Made by a program: the position numbers and the translations under genes
Part shown: positions 60,184-64,000 of the stretch, piece after piece
Position numbering within the stretch: the stretch's first letter is position 1
How the letters are laid out: the number at the start of each line of letters is the position of its first letter
The notes under the pieces: model-generated
Database searches by the model: none
Seen by the model: only the letters and a program-made list of their open reading frames with translations
What the model was told of the DNA's origin: nothing
Assembly (NCBI RefSeq): GCF_000744885.1
Contig: NZ_JQMV01000003.1
Span: forward strand, 1,984,001 to 2,048,000
Reading direction: 5' to 3'
Origin: Thermus amyloliquefaciens
Lineage (GTDB): Bacteria; Deinococcota; Deinococci; Deinococcales; Thermaceae
DNA: 64,000 nucleotides

Positions 60184-60842
60184 ATGGAGCTCCACGCCGC
60201 AGACCAGTACCTGGTGGCCCCCGCGGAGGCCGGGCTTCTGGAGGTCTACGAAAAGCTTTCCGGCACGGGGCTTTTCCCCCCTTTTCCCCCGGTGGAACTC
60301 CCGGGGGGCGTGGGGGGCTGGTGGCCCGGGGGGGGTTCGCCCAGACCTTCTTCTTCCCCGCGGATATCCTGGGCCTGGCCTACAAAACCCCCAGGGGGAG
60401 GGTGGTGCGGGCCGGGGGGGTGGTGGTGAAGAACGTGCAGGGCTACGACCTGGTGCGGCCCTTTGTAGGAAGCTTTGGGCTTTTGGGCGAGGCCCTCGAG
60501 GTGGTCTTCCGCCTGCGGCCGGGGCAGGCCTCGGCCTTTTTGAAAAGGCCCTTCGCCGGGGAGTTTCCCGAGCTTACCCCCACCCCCCGCTTCCTCTTCG
60601 CCCTTTTGGAGGAGGGCCGTTGGTGGCTTTACGCCTTCCACTTCGGCCAGGAAAAGGAGGTGGCCCGCTTCCAAGAGGCCTTCCGCGGGGAAGAGGCGGG
60701 GCCAATGGACCTCCGCCCCCTCTTCCCCCACGGGATGGGGGTGGGGGAAGGTCCCCTGAAGGACCTCCGCTTTTCTTGGGCGGATGGGGGCGGGGCCCCG
60801 GAAGCCCCAGCGGCCTTCCGGAAGCTGGCCCAGGCGCTTTAG
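60184..60842 (+). pseudogene. GlcE-like FAD-binding oxidase subunit, frame broken by a G-run
   Basis: Starts at ATG 60184, 6 bases after TACCAT. The first frame gives [22 protein letters not shown] to [10 protein letters not shown], then a run of six G (60312-60317). The sense continues in another frame as [45 protein letters not shown], the FAD_binding_4 core. One more G joins the two into about 219 residues. GlcE is a subunit of glycolate oxidase; no GlcD or GlcF is adjacent here. Confidence 0.8.
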
Positions 60843-60919
60843 GCACCCCGGCCCCCACAGAGACCCAAGCCTTAGGCACCGCCCTCCCCGCGCCGGGTAC
60901 AGGGCGCGGTATTCTCTAA

Positions 60920-64000
<3,081 letters not shown>

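Overview
The window is a GC-rich, gene-dense bacterial chromosome segment, almost certainly from the genus Thermus (Deinococcota). The aspartate aminotransferase, LeuRS, PheST, PII, IspG and proBA products read like their Thermus thermophilus counterparts from memory. Many genes start directly 5-8 bases after a TATAAT-like -10 box (leaderless starts), and codon third positions are overwhelmingly G/C. I cannot name the species.

Layout. 1-6.5 kb: end of a membrane protein gene, then a long minus-strand run: vapB-vapC-zapE-(small acidic protein)-deoB-cdaA-cdaR-def-fmt. 6.5-10.6 kb: glutaredoxin-like gene, dinB, an intact IS4-family element with a 9-bp target duplication lying between dinB and fabI, then fabI and an SLH/coiled-coil/barrel envelope protein. 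10.6-17.5 kb: a minus-strand envelope region with a 986-residue DUF11-type lipoprotein, exbB, exbD and a TonB-like gene (the last two each broken by a one-base G-run deletion) and two secreted unknowns. 17.6-25.3 kb: ispG-tgt, uracil permease, AI-2E family permease, degenerate M23 protein, rpmB, lspA, aspC. 25.4-32 kb: Phd/VapC pair, lipid kinase, pseudo-phosphoglycerate mutase, GNAT, deacetylase-like protein, phosphoesterase, trmL, AlbA_2 protein. 32-38 kb: amt-glnK, hrcA, moaD-moaE fusion, rlmN, acyl-CoA dehydrogenase. 38-44.7 kb: Clp1-family kinase, leuS with a leader that looks like a complete transcription attenuator, YihY protein, proB-proA. 44.7-51.9 kb: metzincin lipoprotein, tRNA-Arg(ACG), PduO adenosyltransferase, natAB-type ABC exporter, SPFH gene with an internal stop, RHH and PH-like proteins. 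51.9-64 kb: CPBP protease, rapZ-yvcK, glucodextranase-C-like protein, alr, priA lacking ATPase motifs, MFS permease, frameshifted glcE-like gene, pheS and the start of pheT.

How the genes work together. Nitrogen control (amt-glnK), proline synthesis (proB-proA), translation (def, fmt, rpmB, leuS, pheST, rlmN, trmL, tgt, tRNA-Arg) and envelope maintenance (cdaA/cdaR, lspA, alr, ExbBD/TonB-like, SLH protein) dominate. Regulation visible in the DNA is mainly compact: overlapping head-to-head -10 boxes between divergent genes, ATGA/GTGA overlaps inside operons, palindromes over toxin-antitoxin promoters, and the leuS attenuator.

The two most interesting signals are the leuS leader (an 8-codon leaderless peptide MSPARLIP with one CTA leucine codon, followed by mutually exclusive antiterminator and terminator helices) and the IS4 insertion, whose inverted repeats place an outward TTGACG exactly 18 bp from a native TATAAT on both sides.
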